64,000 nt of DNA, from assembly GCA_023055355.1 (NCBI GenBank), contig JALJCS010000004.1, positions 23,629,244 to 23,693,243 on the forward strand, written 5' to 3'. This stretch comes from Agelaius tricolor. Lineage: Eukaryota > Chordata > Aves > Passeriformes > Icteridae. The notes under the pieces are model-generated. The model saw only the letters and a list, made by a program, of their open reading frames with translations, was not told where the DNA came from and did no database searches. Numbering within the stretch: the stretch's first letter is position 1; every line of letters starts with the position of its first letter. The translations under genes were made by a program, and so were the position numbers. Below are positions 41,901 through 51,222 of the stretch, piece after piece.

Positions 41901-42567
41901 ATTTGTACATACTATTATATTCTCACCTTTGTTAAAAGTGCTAGGTCTCCTTCCCTCAGAAGCAAACCCTGCAGTTCTAAATGTTTTAGTACATCTGATA
42001 TACTGAGACAGCCTTTCACAGCTTTGCATAGTTGGCCAGTCAAGTCTTTTGACAGAGTTGCTGGAATTCTCCTTCTAAAGTAAGTTTTGTATCTTTCAAC
42101 ACCTAGTGAAAAATAAAAACTACACATCAGTAAAATCCAGTCTGTATTGGCTTAAAAGCAATTATAATCATACCCTCCTTGTTTTTTGTACTTTCTTAAA
42201 TTATAGTAATTCCTTAGGCATAAGAATTCCTCCCCCCATGTATTCAATCACGGAGAAGTTTTATGCAACAAGTTTTAACATGCATACATCAACATACTTA
42301 TCTTTTATACAGACCTGATTCTTCAAGACCGTGTTGATGTAAACTTCTTATTCTAATAGAAGCCAAAGTCTTATTATGCCTGAGAGCATTCAGAAGTGGT
42401 GCCCAATCAGTAGCTTTGATGTGATCCACAATCAGATCAATAGCATCACGAGTCATGTTAGCCTTCACAGCTTTCAGAGGGAGAGAGCCTTGAAGTTCAC
42501 AAAGATGTTCATAATGTGAGAAGAAATCCAGCATGCACTGTCTTCTTAATTTGACTGACTCAATCAT
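20442..42567 (-). CDS. CEP78: CEP78, centrosomal protein of 78 kDa (whole coding span, 15 coding exons)
   Basis: CEP78 localises to the distal wall of mature centrioles. It works with the DCAF1/VPRBP-EDD-DYRK2 ubiquitin ligase and in cilium formation, and human loss causes cone-rod dystrophy with hearing loss (established). Exons join from 42567-42315 down to 20969-20442 in 15 pieces totalling 2,322 nt (773 residues). All phases close on GT/AG sites. The N-terminus [10 protein letters not shown] matches the family start. Leucine-rich repeats span about residues 85-300, with motifs such as LRRITLNCN and [14 protein letters not shown] basic linker with [10 protein letters not shown] follows, then a coiled coil at about 450-515 and a conserved block around [20 protein letters not shown]. 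The tail (599-773) is Ser-rich and divergent. No disruption was seen. Confidence 0.95.
22251..22404 (-). CDS. CEP78: CEP78 coding exon 14
   Basis: It encodes [20 protein letters not shown] then [20 protein letters not shown] and ENSK. The [15 protein letters not shown] motif matches CEP78. The acceptor is TACAG and the donor GTAAGT. It is 154 nt and leaves phase 0. Confidence 0.94.
23140..23450 (-). mobile_element. CR1 LINE 3'-end fragment in CEP78 intron
   Basis: The plus strand reads as reversed CR1 3' UTR: ATGGAATCATTAAGGTTGAA, then GAGCAGCCTGTTCCAATGTC and CCTTCTGAACCTCACCTGG. The first ~22 bp at the CR1 3' end is duplicated in tandem (about 23,153-23,198). It lies in the intron between CEP78 exons 14 and 13, in gene-sense orientation. 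Confidence 0.85.
23696..23731 (+). repeat. (CTA)n trinucleotide microsatellite
   Basis: About 12 CTA units have one internal TTA interruption. It is intronic in CEP78. Confidence 0.95.
24207..24373 (-). CDS. CEP78: CEP78 coding exon 13
   Basis: It encodes [20 protein letters not shown], then [20 protein letters not shown] and [10 protein letters not shown], one of the most conserved blocks of the family. The acceptor is CATAG and the donor GTAGGT. It is 167 nt and leaves phase 2. Confidence 0.95.
26064..26141 (-). CDS. CEP78: CEP78 coding exon 12 (coiled coil)
   Basis: It encodes [20 protein letters not shown] and EERLLE, a heptad-like coiled-coil segment. The acceptor is GGTAG and the donor GTAAAG. 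It is 78 nt, phase 0 on both sides. Confidence 0.93.
30743..30886 (-). CDS. CEP78: CEP78 coding exon 11
   Basis: It encodes [20 protein letters not shown], an acidic/Ser stretch, and on to [12 protein letters not shown], which leads into the coiled coil. The acceptor is ACTAG and the donor GTAAGA. It is 144 nt, phase 0 on both sides, so in-frame skipping is possible. Confidence 0.9.
31100..31600. mobile_element. Possible degraded LTR/ERVL-type fragment in CEP78 intron
   Basis: The stretch is richer in GC and in overlapping open frames than the surrounding intron. It has phrases such as GACTGCAGTCCATGGGAAGC and CACCAGAGCAGAG that resemble passerine ERVL LTR sequence as I recall it. The match is partial and from memory, so this is tentative. 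Confidence 0.3.
31916..31961 (-). CDS. CEP78: CEP78 coding exon 10 (short)
   Basis: A 46-nt exon encodes [16 protein letters not shown]. Similarity is weak, so support comes from phase continuity with exons 9 and 11, a TTCAG acceptor and a GTACTG donor. It could be alternatively used, but skipping it would break the frame. Confidence 0.75.
32919..33054 (-). CDS. CEP78: CEP78 coding exon 9
   Basis: It encodes [20 protein letters not shown] then [20 protein letters not shown] and RYR. The [16 protein letters not shown] motif is a strong family match. The acceptor is TTCAG and the donor GTGAGG. It is 136 nt and leaves phase 2. Confidence 0.94.
34623..34731 (-). CDS. CEP78: CEP78 coding exon 8
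   Basis: It encodes [20 protein letters not shown] then [16 protein letters not shown], the conserved basic [17 protein letters not shown] block. The acceptor is TTCTAG and the donor GTAATT. It is 109 nt and leaves phase 1. Confidence 0.93.
37442..37506 (-). CDS. CEP78: CEP78 coding exon 7
   Basis: It encodes [20 protein letters not shown] and SE. The residue at the junction is Gly where human has Asp. The acceptor is TCTAG and the donor GTGTGT. It is 65 nt and leaves phase 0. Confidence 0.92.
37759..37872 (-). CDS. CEP78: CEP78 coding exon 6
   Basis: It encodes [20 protein letters not shown] then [18 protein letters not shown], the last clear leucine-rich repeats. The acceptor is TTTTAG and the donor GTATGT. 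It is 114 nt and leaves phase 1. Confidence 0.95.
38190..39090 (-). mobile_element. CR1 LINE fragment with ORF2 (RT) remnant, CEP78 intron 5-6
   Basis: Minus-strand translation gives [20 protein letters not shown] and GNYSLSW (about 38,770-38,910), a CR1 reverse-transcriptase segment. This is followed by [12 protein letters not shown] sequence (about 38,590-38,620) and reversed CR1 3' sequence down to about 38,190. RT regions between these blocks are missing, so it carries an internal deletion. It is in sense with CEP78. Confidence 0.8.
39652..39826 (-). CDS. CEP78: CEP78 coding exon 5
   Basis: It encodes [20 protein letters not shown] then [20 protein letters not shown] and EDLWLK. The acceptor is AAAG and the donor GTATTA. 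It is 175 nt and leaves phase 1. The following intron hosts a sense-oriented CR1 fragment. Confidence 0.94.
40593..40696 (-). CDS. CEP78: CEP78 coding exon 4
   Basis: It encodes [20 protein letters not shown] and [15 protein letters not shown], a leucine-rich repeat with the conserved TWxGA motif. The acceptor is TTCAG and the donor GTAATT. It is 104 nt and leaves phase 0. The other two frames contain stops. Confidence 0.93.
41217..41289 (-). CDS. CEP78: CEP78 coding exon 3
   Basis: It encodes [20 protein letters not shown] and GGLE, one leucine-rich repeat. The acceptor is TTTAG and the donor GTAAGT. It is 73 nt and leaves phase 1. Confidence 0.93.
41927..42102 (-). CDS. CEP78: CEP78 coding exon 2
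   Basis: It encodes [20 protein letters not shown] then [20 protein letters not shown] and [11 protein letters not shown], the first leucine-rich repeats. The acceptor is CACTAG and the donor GTGAGA. It is 176 nt and leaves phase 0. Confidence 0.94.
42315..42567 (-). CDS. CEP78: CEP78 first coding exon (start codon)
   Basis: It encodes residues 1-84 plus one base, from [20 protein letters not shown] through [20 protein letters not shown] to LEES. The exon itself begins at 42591 after a TTTTAG acceptor, so 24 nt of 5' UTR precede the ATG. The donor is GTCTGT. An upstream noncoding exon is therefore required. Confidence 0.94.
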
Positions 42568-43298
42568 TTCTTTTATGTGATAAATTTCTCTCTAAAATAA
42601 GAAAGAGGAAAAAAGACAGAAACTTTTTTTCAATATATAACTATCTTGCATTACAGTGCCAATTCAACACACATATCCAAAACATGAAAATGTTCCTGGA
42701 TATTCTATAGCATTTACTCATCTTTAATGCGTAGCTAAAAACCTTATGTCTTATGATGCTTACTACCTGTGCAAGTAAAGTTGCATGAGTAAAGGGCTGG
42801 GGAAAAAAACCCCAAACACCAAAAAACAACTCATCTGCATTTTTATTCTCCTCACTCTAACAGGTATAACAAGAACACAGAAGCCCAGATCTTTAAGCAC
42901 TGACTTTTGTAGAGATCTTGTTTTCATCTTAAGATTTAACTTAGTAGCATCAAGCTCTGCCCAAAAGCCTTGGGCACTCCCTGACCCACCATCAAGGGAA
43001 ACATACAGAGCCAGTTGTGAACTTCTCTGCTACTTCAGTTAAAAGTCTAAATTATCATCATACATAATAAAATTTGATTTCCTAAATATTTTTACTATTG
43101 CATATCAGATATACATATCCCAGTAAAATTCACTAAGCACTTTTCAGGCATAAGGTTTTGTTATACTTTAGTACCCACAGAGAATAACACAACTAACTTC
43201 CAAACAGAATCTCTAAATACTGCTATGACATAGCTATTAAGAGTTAAGTAATTCTACTGTCTCAATAGGGACACTTGTCAGTATATTTAGAAGATACG

Positions 43299-43324
43299 TT
43301 TATTTATTTATTTATTTATTTATA
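43299..43324 (+). repeat. (TTTA)n microsatellite
   Basis: About six TTTA units occur in the CEP78 5' intron, between the CpG island and the first coding exon. Confidence 0.9.
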
Positions 43325-44705
43325 CTCAGGACAACATTAAGTATTCCACACAGGATATCAAACACTGTTCACATTGCAAACTTTTTTTCTTATTTATCAC
43401 AGACTAGAAAGCTTTAACCAATCTTCTCAAATATTCTGTATGTCAAATTAAGACATGCTATACTGGACATGTGAGGACAGCCATTTGTAAAAGCATAACT
43501 TAGAAAAATAATATATTGTTAGCATATAAATGACTGGAAATATAGTAATTCTAATAATACAGTTCCTCTACACCCTTTTACTTTTTTTTAGCTCTGATTT
43601 ACTAGCATTTCATGACCACACTGTGGCCACAGTGTCAGAAATTACTGAATTACAATCTTACACTTTGGGTTCAGAAAATGACCATCAGTTTTAAGACATC
43701 AATGGCTTCTGGTAATGTATAAATGTGCAAAATATTTCTCCAGAGCTTAAGCAATATTCTTCTCATGGAGGCTTTCACTGCAACACCTTAACACCACACC
43801 TCTAACTGAAGAAAGGAGCTCCTGGCCCTACCACTGAAGTTTAATCCACTTGTAGGAAGCGACAAAAAAAACCAAACTAATCAGACCCAAAAGCTTTCCA
43901 AATGGAAAACTATATAAATTCGAAGTCTTCTGCACTGAAGGTGCAACCAACCTGATACCATACCACCTTTGACTTGAGTGGCTCTGAGAATGTATACAGA
44001 CGATACTTATCTACTCAATACGGATCCAAGAAATCACACTAGCTGGCAACAAATTACGAGAAATATACAGCACACAGTAAAACTGAAAAATCCAGCTCCA
44101 TGTTAGGAGTTTTCTGGAACCTGTGAGTTTGTAAGGATTAAAATAACCAGCTGGCTAAATGTATATCGGGTGGGCAAACAGACGGCACCCAGGAGCACTG
44201 CCAGCAGCAGCCACGGCCAATGCCGACCTGCGGGGCACACGGGGAGGCCGAGCCGCGCTCACCCTGCGGGGGCGCGCCTTGCCAAGCGCGGCCTGGGGGC
44301 CTGCCGGGGCTAGGCACCCTTCACTGGACCTGGTGCACAACTGCGTTTAAGGATGTAACTCAGCACCCAGCTACAGACAGCTCCGGTTAGCACCGGGGTA
44401 ATAACAGAGGGGCTTTTAAGCTACACCGACTCAAGACCGACACCGATTCAGGGAATCACTTCAGACCGCACACCACTGAGCGGGCATCAACAGGGGGCTG
44501 GGCTGTCCGCCACCAACTCGAGGGCTCTCGCCAGAGGCGGCCAGGAACAGACATCAGCCGGTCGCTCCCACGCCCACAACGGCCCCGCCACCCCCGGCCC
44601 TGACAGCCCCATCTTCCCGGAACCGACTACGGCTCGCTCCGTGGGCACCCCGCTCCGCCTCTGCGCCGCGGGCCCGCCGTTACCGTTGTTAGGCGCCGCT
44701 AACCG

Positions 44706-44840
44706 GCACTGCGCGCCGTTACCCGCCGTCACCCGGCAGTGCGCGGCACTGCGCGCCGTTACCCGCCGTCACCCGGCACTGCGCGGCACTGCGCAGCGTT
44801 ACCCGCCGTCACCCGGCACTGTGCGGCGTTACCCGTCGTT
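44706..44840. repeat. 40-bp GC-rich minisatellite in the CEP78 CpG island
   Basis: GCACTGCGCG starts at 44706, 44746 and (one base changed) 44786, an exact 40-bp period. The unit also contains CCGTTACCCGCCGTCACC. A fourth partial copy has lost about 10 bp. About 3.3 copies are present. Confidence 0.85.
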
Positions 44841-44928
44841 ACGCGCCAGTGACCGCTGTTCCCGCATCCCGGGCCTGGGCCCGGCGCCGTTGCAGCGGCC
44901 GCCGCGTGGCGCGCGAGACTGGCCCCCG

Positions 44929-44933
44929 ATTGG
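44929..44933 (-). promoter_or_regulatory. CCAAT box (NF-Y type) in CEP78 promoter
   Basis: The minus-strand sequence GGCGGCCAATCGG lies in the CpG island. The plus strand reads CGATTGGCCGCC. The spacing to the X-box-like site is similar to known RFX/NF-Y promoters. Confidence 0.5.
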
Positions 44934-45000
44934 CCGCCGCCCCGCCGCCCTCCCGCCCGCGTTCAAAATGGCCGCGCCCGGCCGTCGCGACGGCGGGGGT

Positions 45001-45013
45001 GTTACATAGCAAC
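45001..45013. promoter_or_regulatory. RFX X-box-like element GTTACATAGCAAC
   Basis: Imperfect inverted half-sites GTTAC and GCAAC resemble the RFX X-box. One half-site deviates from consensus. The site is about 70 bp upstream of the CCAAT box relative to CEP78. RFX factors drive many ciliary and centriolar genes, which fits the target. Confidence 0.55.
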
Positions 45014-45050
45014 AGTACCGCGCAAGAGAGTACCGCTTCCCTTTCCTGAA

Positions 45051-45161
45051 GAAAAACAAACAAACAAAAAACAGAAACAAAGACGGGGGAAAAAAACCCC
45101 AAAAACCCAAACAAACCCCCCCCCCCAAAAAAACCAAAAACAAAAACAAACCAAAAGCCAA
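45051..45161 (+). repeat. A/C-only low-complexity tract upstream of CEP78
   Basis: The plus strand is nearly all A and C (AAACAAAC-type units) with an 11-bp C run at 45116-45126. It begins about 40 bp beyond the X-box-like site. Long open frames through it are composition artefacts. Confidence 0.85.
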
Positions 45162-46148
45162 CGACGCAGTGCTAGAAGAAAGCAGGCACTGCTTCAGCTT
45201 TCCGTCAGCAAGGCACGTGATGTAGGAGCTCCACAGGTAGGGAAACGTTTTGATATCCAGCAGTAGCCACAGACAGGTAGCCTGAGCCGTCCAACAGGGT
45301 AACAAACTCGTATTTCACATCTGTGTTTCCCATTAGGTTGCTAGGTCACACATAGTTTTCATTAACATTCAGTACAGTGCATTATACGGTGTGACATTTA
45401 GGACTGAATAACTCAAAATGGAGTCCAGGTCCTGCTCCTAGAACTGCAAGTTCTAGGGTAGGGACACCAGCTAATTAGGAAAAATTATTACTGTAGGTTG
45501 ATGACTAAGAGCAATTTGGTTATTTAGAAAATTATGCTTGTAATCTGCTCGTAGGCAGCAGGATTTAAACTCTTAAGGTGAGCAAGCTCTAGAGAGCTTT
45601 CCACAGAAACTAGACAGGCTCCTAGGACATTCAGAGGACACTGTGTTTACGCAGATGCAATGTTACTCGCTGTCTCTGACTGACATCAGAAGCAACTGAA
45701 GCACCTTAATAGCTATCAAGTGTACCAGAACAAGACTTATTTCAGTAAGTCTGACATCACCATCTGTACAAATGTTTCACTGTGATATTTGAGGAATTCA
45801 ATGTAAAAGACAAGAAACACTTGGACCATTATCAATGGAATGCCAAAGCCAATGTTTCCGTAACTGTCTGACAAAATATTTCCTGTGCTTGCCATAACTC
45901 TTGGTGTCACAGACTAAACTCAAGCAAAATTAAATTAATATATTTTCAAGAATCTTTACTTTTAAAGGTTTATTTTTCATGCTACTTAGTTACACAGATA
46001 TTTCCAAAATTGAAATTCAAAAACCTTGCTGAGAAACTGCTTCAAGTTGCTCTCTACCAACCTTGGTTTTCTTAAAAAAATAATGTTAAGTGTCCATTTC
46101 CTCAGCATTTGATTCAGTGCTTTAGATTTGCTTTCTATTTGCAACTCT

Positions 46149-46330
46149 ATTTTTTTTTGTTTGATTTAGGTTTGCGTGGGGTTTTTGGGGGGATTGGGTT
46201 TTTTTGGTTGGTTGGTTGGTTTTGGTTTTGTTAGCTTGTAGGCGGGGGGGTGGTTTTGTTTGGTTTTTTGTTTTTTGGGTTTGTTTGTTTGTTTGTTTGT
46301 TTTTGTTTGGATTGGGTTGGGGGCTTTTTG
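46149..46330 (+). repeat. G/T-only low-complexity tract
   Basis: The plus strand is nearly all G and T, with GGTTGGTTGGTT and GTTTGTTTGTTT runs. It is the strand-reverse composition of the A/C tract 1 kb away. The 187-codon antisense frame across it is an artefact. Confidence 0.85.
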
Positions 46331-49098
46331 CTACACAGAATTTTGGTATACATGACACAGAGCTTTTGGTACACCTTCCAAAAGGGAGGATTATCAAAAG
46401 TGTTCTGTGTATATCAATAATTGAGTAGGCCCTAAACACAGGCTTTTTCTGGTACTTGTGATGATGTCTCCTTCTGCATTCCCGTCTCCCACGTGTGGGC
46501 CTTGCAACAAGCCCACAGACTTGTTGCAGAACACACCTAGAGCAGGTAGCTTGAAGTGCCAGCTGCAGGTTGTACCCTGGCTGGTGGGAAACAGCTGCAG
46601 CCCCAAACAATGAGCTTTGAAGGCACAATGAGCTTTTAGACCTCCTGCCTAACAAAGGGCACAGTCCTGGAATGCCAGCCATCACCCAAAGCCTCTGCAG
46701 GGCCCAGTGAACAGGGAGAAGAGCCCATGTGCCACATAATTTTTATTGTTGTTTTATGTTTTCTCTTTGGTAAAGATCTCATTTATTTTTGAATATATCC
46801 TATGTATTGCATTTGCAACTATAATCACTACTTTCTTTTGTAGTCAAAGGCAGTTCCCTTTACTGTTTTAGAGCTTCAAAAACATAAAGTAATTTGGTGA
46901 GATACCAGATGTCTCTGGAGAGAACAGTCCCAAACAGACCCAATTCTGTCACTTTGGCAAATGATGTCTTCTTCACCAGTCATCATTTTGCTGAATTTGT
47001 TTAAGCGCTTTTTGTTCTCACTGTTTTCTTCCTGTATCTTTCTAGGCCATATGCTATTGCAAATTTTTTTGTTAATGTGTAATTTAATTTTTTAATCTGA
47101 TTCAACAGTACAAGCATTTCTCAGTCTCAGACTATAACCAATGTTATCTTTCTTAGAGGCATCTGGAGACAAAAAGGGGCTGTGCACTCTACCCTGTTAG
47201 TGGGTGGGCAGCAGATGTTTTCTCTTGACTTTATGAGGATGTCTGGAAGGTATCCTACTTGATCACTTACTGCCTAGTAAGGATGTGTTAAAGGAACCAC
47301 TTCACATTGTCCTTTCTCTTTTTTTTTTAACTCCCCTATCTAGCCTTTTAAAGCCTGCTTCCAAGCTGACTTTAAATAGCTGTCTGATTCCAAAACAAAA
47401 TAACTAAAAATTATTTTCCTCTGTTCTGCAGAATGCCAGTGGGGTTGAATGCTAAGTGCAAAAAAGGAAAAAAACTAAATTTCCAGAAATATTTGACAGG
47501 TTTAAAAAGCTGCTGACAGGGCAGCTCTGTATAGCTTTTGTCCAGAAGCCTGAGAGAATCCTTTGTTTCTAGGTGGCAAGGTTCATCAAGCAAAGCTGTA
47601 TTGGAAGAGCTCATAAATCTGCTTAAAGCATGGAGGAAATATTTATTTCATTCTGCCATTATTAGATAGCTTTATCATATTTTTATTGGAAGTTCATAGT
47701 TGCATAAGTGCCCAGTGCTCCTTATTATTTGCATTATACTGTAAGAGGACTTGACCCTTCAACACACACTAAATGTGACAAACTGGCAGAATCTCAATGT
47801 CTACTTCAGGGCAACCTAAAAGCACATCAAGTTAAAAAGAAAAGAGTCATTGTTTTCACACCAAGAGATCCAAAAAGGTACGAAACTTAGATTGAAGACA
47901 GAAGTTTTTCTGGTAATCCTCAATTGTTCAAAACCTCTTGCAACATGGACTGGGCACTGGAAACTGAAGCAATGGTAAGAAAATATGCTTCAAAAAACCT
48001 GAAAGGAAAGAGGAAACTTGGCCAAGATGGAAGTAGAAAATATTTTATGGACTAAGGAGGGAAAAAGTGCTGAATATTCCTTGTTTTAGAAATCTTCGGT
48101 TGGACAAGATCTGGGGCATAGACATAGATTCAGTTCTTGTCTCCCTGCAGAATCTGGTGATTCCCTCCATTCCATGTATTAGCACTCCTTTTCGTAGCCT
48201 TGGAAGCTCCACATCCATGTAACAATGACTGAATGCAAAGCAGGACTTTTTCAGTGGAAATTGATTTTTTTTTAATTTATCTACCACTGGCTTGGTTTGT
48301 GTTCTCAAAAGATTGTTGTTTCTTTCACTGTCAGATATGTACAGAAAACCTTTGCTCTCCTTTTTCTCTTCTTGTTATTCATTATCTCCCTTTTTCCTAC
48401 TTTAAATTTATTTTCTCTTTTTGAAAATTGCTGTTTAACTATATCAACAATCTAGATACAAAAGTCTTTGAAAAGACATGATTACTCCTCCAAAAGTTGC
48501 ACTTTATCTAGAAAGTTGCAAATTATCTAGACGAATTCTGAAAGTCATAACTGTAACAATATGCAACACTGAAAAACTCACCTAGAAATTTAATTCCCTA
48601 AAGTTAGGAGATGAGTAAATACTGAGTGTGGAGGATATAGAAAGGCAGCATGAACAAAAATAACAACATTATGTACCATTGCAATAACATATATTCAATA
48701 TCATACATACAATATATATCATTGTATAGAGAAGAAAATATATAACATGTATAATTACATACAATTGTGTACATAAGCATATAAATTAAATATGTAATAT
48801 AAGATATGTGAAAGAACATCTTTTTTTCCTTCTGAAGTTAAGCTGAAAGGTCTTATGTGCAGGAAAAGAGCACACTTTTAGCTAACTGTCCTTGATCCTA
48901 ACTTTTCTCCTATATTGGGAACAATTTTAGCAGTTTCATTGCACAAAGTTTGTCTTTTGTTTCTGATTCACTGCACAGATCTGCACAGCCTCAACTGCCA
49001 GAGTAATTTAGTAACTACTAACAGTAATAATAACAGTAACATAGTAATTACTATACACTAATTTTGAAATATATACTAACTTTCAGAAACAATGCTGA
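46331..49098. other. Intergenic stretch without recognised gene
   Basis: I recognise no exon, RNA gene or intact repeat. An AT-rich block with many ATAT motifs lies at 48,660-48,800. Open frames are short and unrelated to families I know. Confidence 0.5.
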
Positions 49099-50138
49099 GA
49101 AAGAATAGAAAACATGGTCCAGGTTGGAAGGGACCTCAAACATCATGTACTTCCAGCCCCCCTGCCATGGACAGGGACATCTTTCACTAGATTGGCTTCC
49201 TCAGAGCTCCATCCAGCCTGGCCTTGAAAACTTCCACAGGGATGGGGCATTCGCAACATCTCATGTTTCAGTGCTTCAGCACCCTCAGTAAAGGATTTTT
49301 TATTAATATCCAATCTAAACCTGCTCTCTTTCAGTCTGAATCCATTCCCCCTTGTCCTGTCAGTACATGCTCTTGTAAATAGTCTCTCTCCATCTTTCTT
49401 GTAGGCTCCCTTCAGGTACTGGAAGGCTGCGATTAGGTCACCCCAAATCCTTCTCTTCTTCAGGATGAACAGTCACAATTCTCTCAGCCTTTCCTCACAG
49501 GAGAGGTGCTCCATCCCTCTGATCAACCTAGTGGCCTCTCCTGGACTCTCTCCAACAGGTCCATGTCTTTCCTGTGCTGGGACCCCAGAGCTGGATGCAG
49601 GGTTCCAGGTGGGCTCTCAGCAGAGCAGAGCAGAGGGGCAGAATCCCCTCCCTGGCCCTGCTGCCCACGCTGCTTTGGATGCAGCCCAGGACACGTTTGG
49701 TTCTCTGGGCTGTGAGTGCTCATGGCTGGGTCATGTCCAGCCTCTCAGCCACCAGCACCCCCAAGTCCTTCTCCCCAGGGCTGCTCTCCATCTGTTCATC
49801 CCACAACCTGTGCTGGAACCAGGGACTGCTCCAATCCAGGTGTAGAACCTTGCACTTGGTCTTGTTAAACCTCATGGAATTGCTATGGGTCCAATTCTCA
49901 AGCTTGTCCAGGCCCTTCTGGATGGCATCTTGTCTTTCAGATGTAGCAACAGCACCACTGACCTTGGTGTCATCAGCAAATTTGCTGAGGAAACACTCAA
50001 TCCCTTTGTCTATGTCATTAATGAAGATCTTAAATAACGCTGCCCCAATAGGGCCTGTGAGGGACACTACTTGTCACTGATGTCCATCAGGACTCTGAGC
50101 CATTGAGCACTACCCTTTGGATGTGACCATCCAACCGT
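49099..50138 (-). mobile_element. CR1 LINE, 3' part (RT catalytic region to 3' end)
   Basis: Minus-strand translation from about 50,067 reads [20 protein letters not shown] then [21 protein letters not shown] is the reverse-transcriptase catalytic motif. It continues to [18 protein letters not shown]. Lower coordinates are reversed CR1 3' UTR, including GTTGGAAGGGACCTCAAACA and CCATCCAGCCTGGCC. The element starts at about 50,138 with GGTTGGATGGTCACATCC. The same sequence ends the adjacent inverted piece. Confidence 0.9.
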
Positions 50139-51222
50139 AAAAGGCTGCCCTCAGGGACAAAGATGTGGAATAGAGCTGTCAGATTGTTAAGGAACTAATC
50201 CATAGAGCACAAAAACTAGCAATCCCCAGGTGTAAAAAATGATGCAAGGAAGACAGGAGACTGGCATGGTTGAGCAGGAAACTGCTGGTCAAAGTAAAGG
50301 AAATGCAGACAGTGGAAACAAGATTAGGTGACCTCGGAAGCATATAGAGACAAAATTCAGTTGTTTAGGGATGGAGTGAGGAAGGCCAAGGCAAAGCTGG
50401 AACTGAACCTATCAAAGGATGAAAAGAATAACAAGAGGTCTCCTACAGATATATTGAGCAAAACACAAAGGTCAGAGACCCTGATAAACAATGCTGGAAA
50501 ACTAGTATCAAGGGATGAGGAGAAGACTGAAGTAATCAACAATATTTTTGTTTCAGTCCTCAATGGCAATGTCTTTTCTCACATCTCTCAAGTGGATGTA
50601 CAGCAGGATAAGGACTGAGGGAGCAAAGTCCCTCCCACTGTAAATAAAGATCAGGTTTGTGACCATCTGAGGAACCTGAATGTATATAAATCCATGGAAC
50701 CTGATGAGATACATTCCAGAGTTCTGAGCAATTTCACTGATGTAGTTGCCAAGTCATTCTCCATGCTATTTGAAAAGTCATGACCATCATGTGACGTCCC
50801 AGGGGACTGGAAAAGGGGAAACATTGTACCCATCTTTATAAGGGGTAGAAACAAGGACCCCGGTAACTATTACCCTGTCAGCCCCACCTCTGTGCCTGGG
50901 AAGATCCTGGAACAGATCCTCCTGGAAGCTGCACTAAGGCACAGGGAGAACAGGGAGATGACTTGAGACACCCAGCATGACTTCATCATCAAAGACAAGT
51001 CTTCCTGACCAAGCTAGTGGTATATGATGCAGTGATGCATCAGTGGACAGGGGAAAGGCTACAGATGCCATTTATCTGGACTTCTGTTAAGCTTTTGACA
51101 CAGTCCTGCCAACATCCTTCTCTCTAAATGGAAGAGAGATGTATTTGGTGACTGGACTGTTAAATGGATAAGTGGTTGGATGGTCACATCCAGAGGGTAG
51201 TGGTCAACAGCTCTATCAAGAG
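50139..51222 (+). mobile_element. CR1 LINE, 5' part of ORF2, inverted relative to neighbour
   Basis: Plus-strand translation reads KELIHRAQKLAIPRCKK (about 50,190), YRDKIQLFRDGVRKAKAKLE (50,340-50,400), then GNIVPIFIRGRNKDPGNY (about 50,815-50,870) and VPGKILEQILLEAALRH (about 50,893-50,945). This is the inter-domain and N-terminal RT region of CR1 ORF2, with several stops. It ends with GGTTGGATGGTCACATCC (about 51,176) and about 25 bp more. Confidence 0.88.

Larger units (their letters stand above)
44190..45013. promoter_or_regulatory. CpG island promoter of CEP78, with probable noncoding first exon
   Basis: This is a GC- and CpG-dense island in AT-rich surroundings, 1.6-2.4 kb upstream of the CEP78 start codon. 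The first coding exon begins with a splice acceptor, so transcription should start here. A good minus-strand donor, GTGAGC preceded by GCAGG, gives a candidate noncoding exon ending at 44263. The core has a CCAAT box (44929-44933), a YY1-like GCCATTTTG (44964-44972) and an X-box-like site (45001-45013). I see no gene on the opposite strand that would make it bidirectional. Confidence 0.75.

Noticed and set aside
44829..45305. 158-codon minus-strand frame across the CEP78 CpG island
   Set aside because: It joins GC-rich promoter sequence to the A/C tract, with no similarity, and lies upstream of the inferred start site.
46122..46685. 187-codon minus-strand frame
   Set aside because: Half of it is Lys/Asn/Thr/Gln repeats produced by the G/T tract. 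There is no domain and no splice context.
49465..50080. Plus-strand frames of 126 and 168 codons
   Set aside because: They are antisense shadows of the CR1 ORF2 and 3' UTR that lie on the minus strand here.
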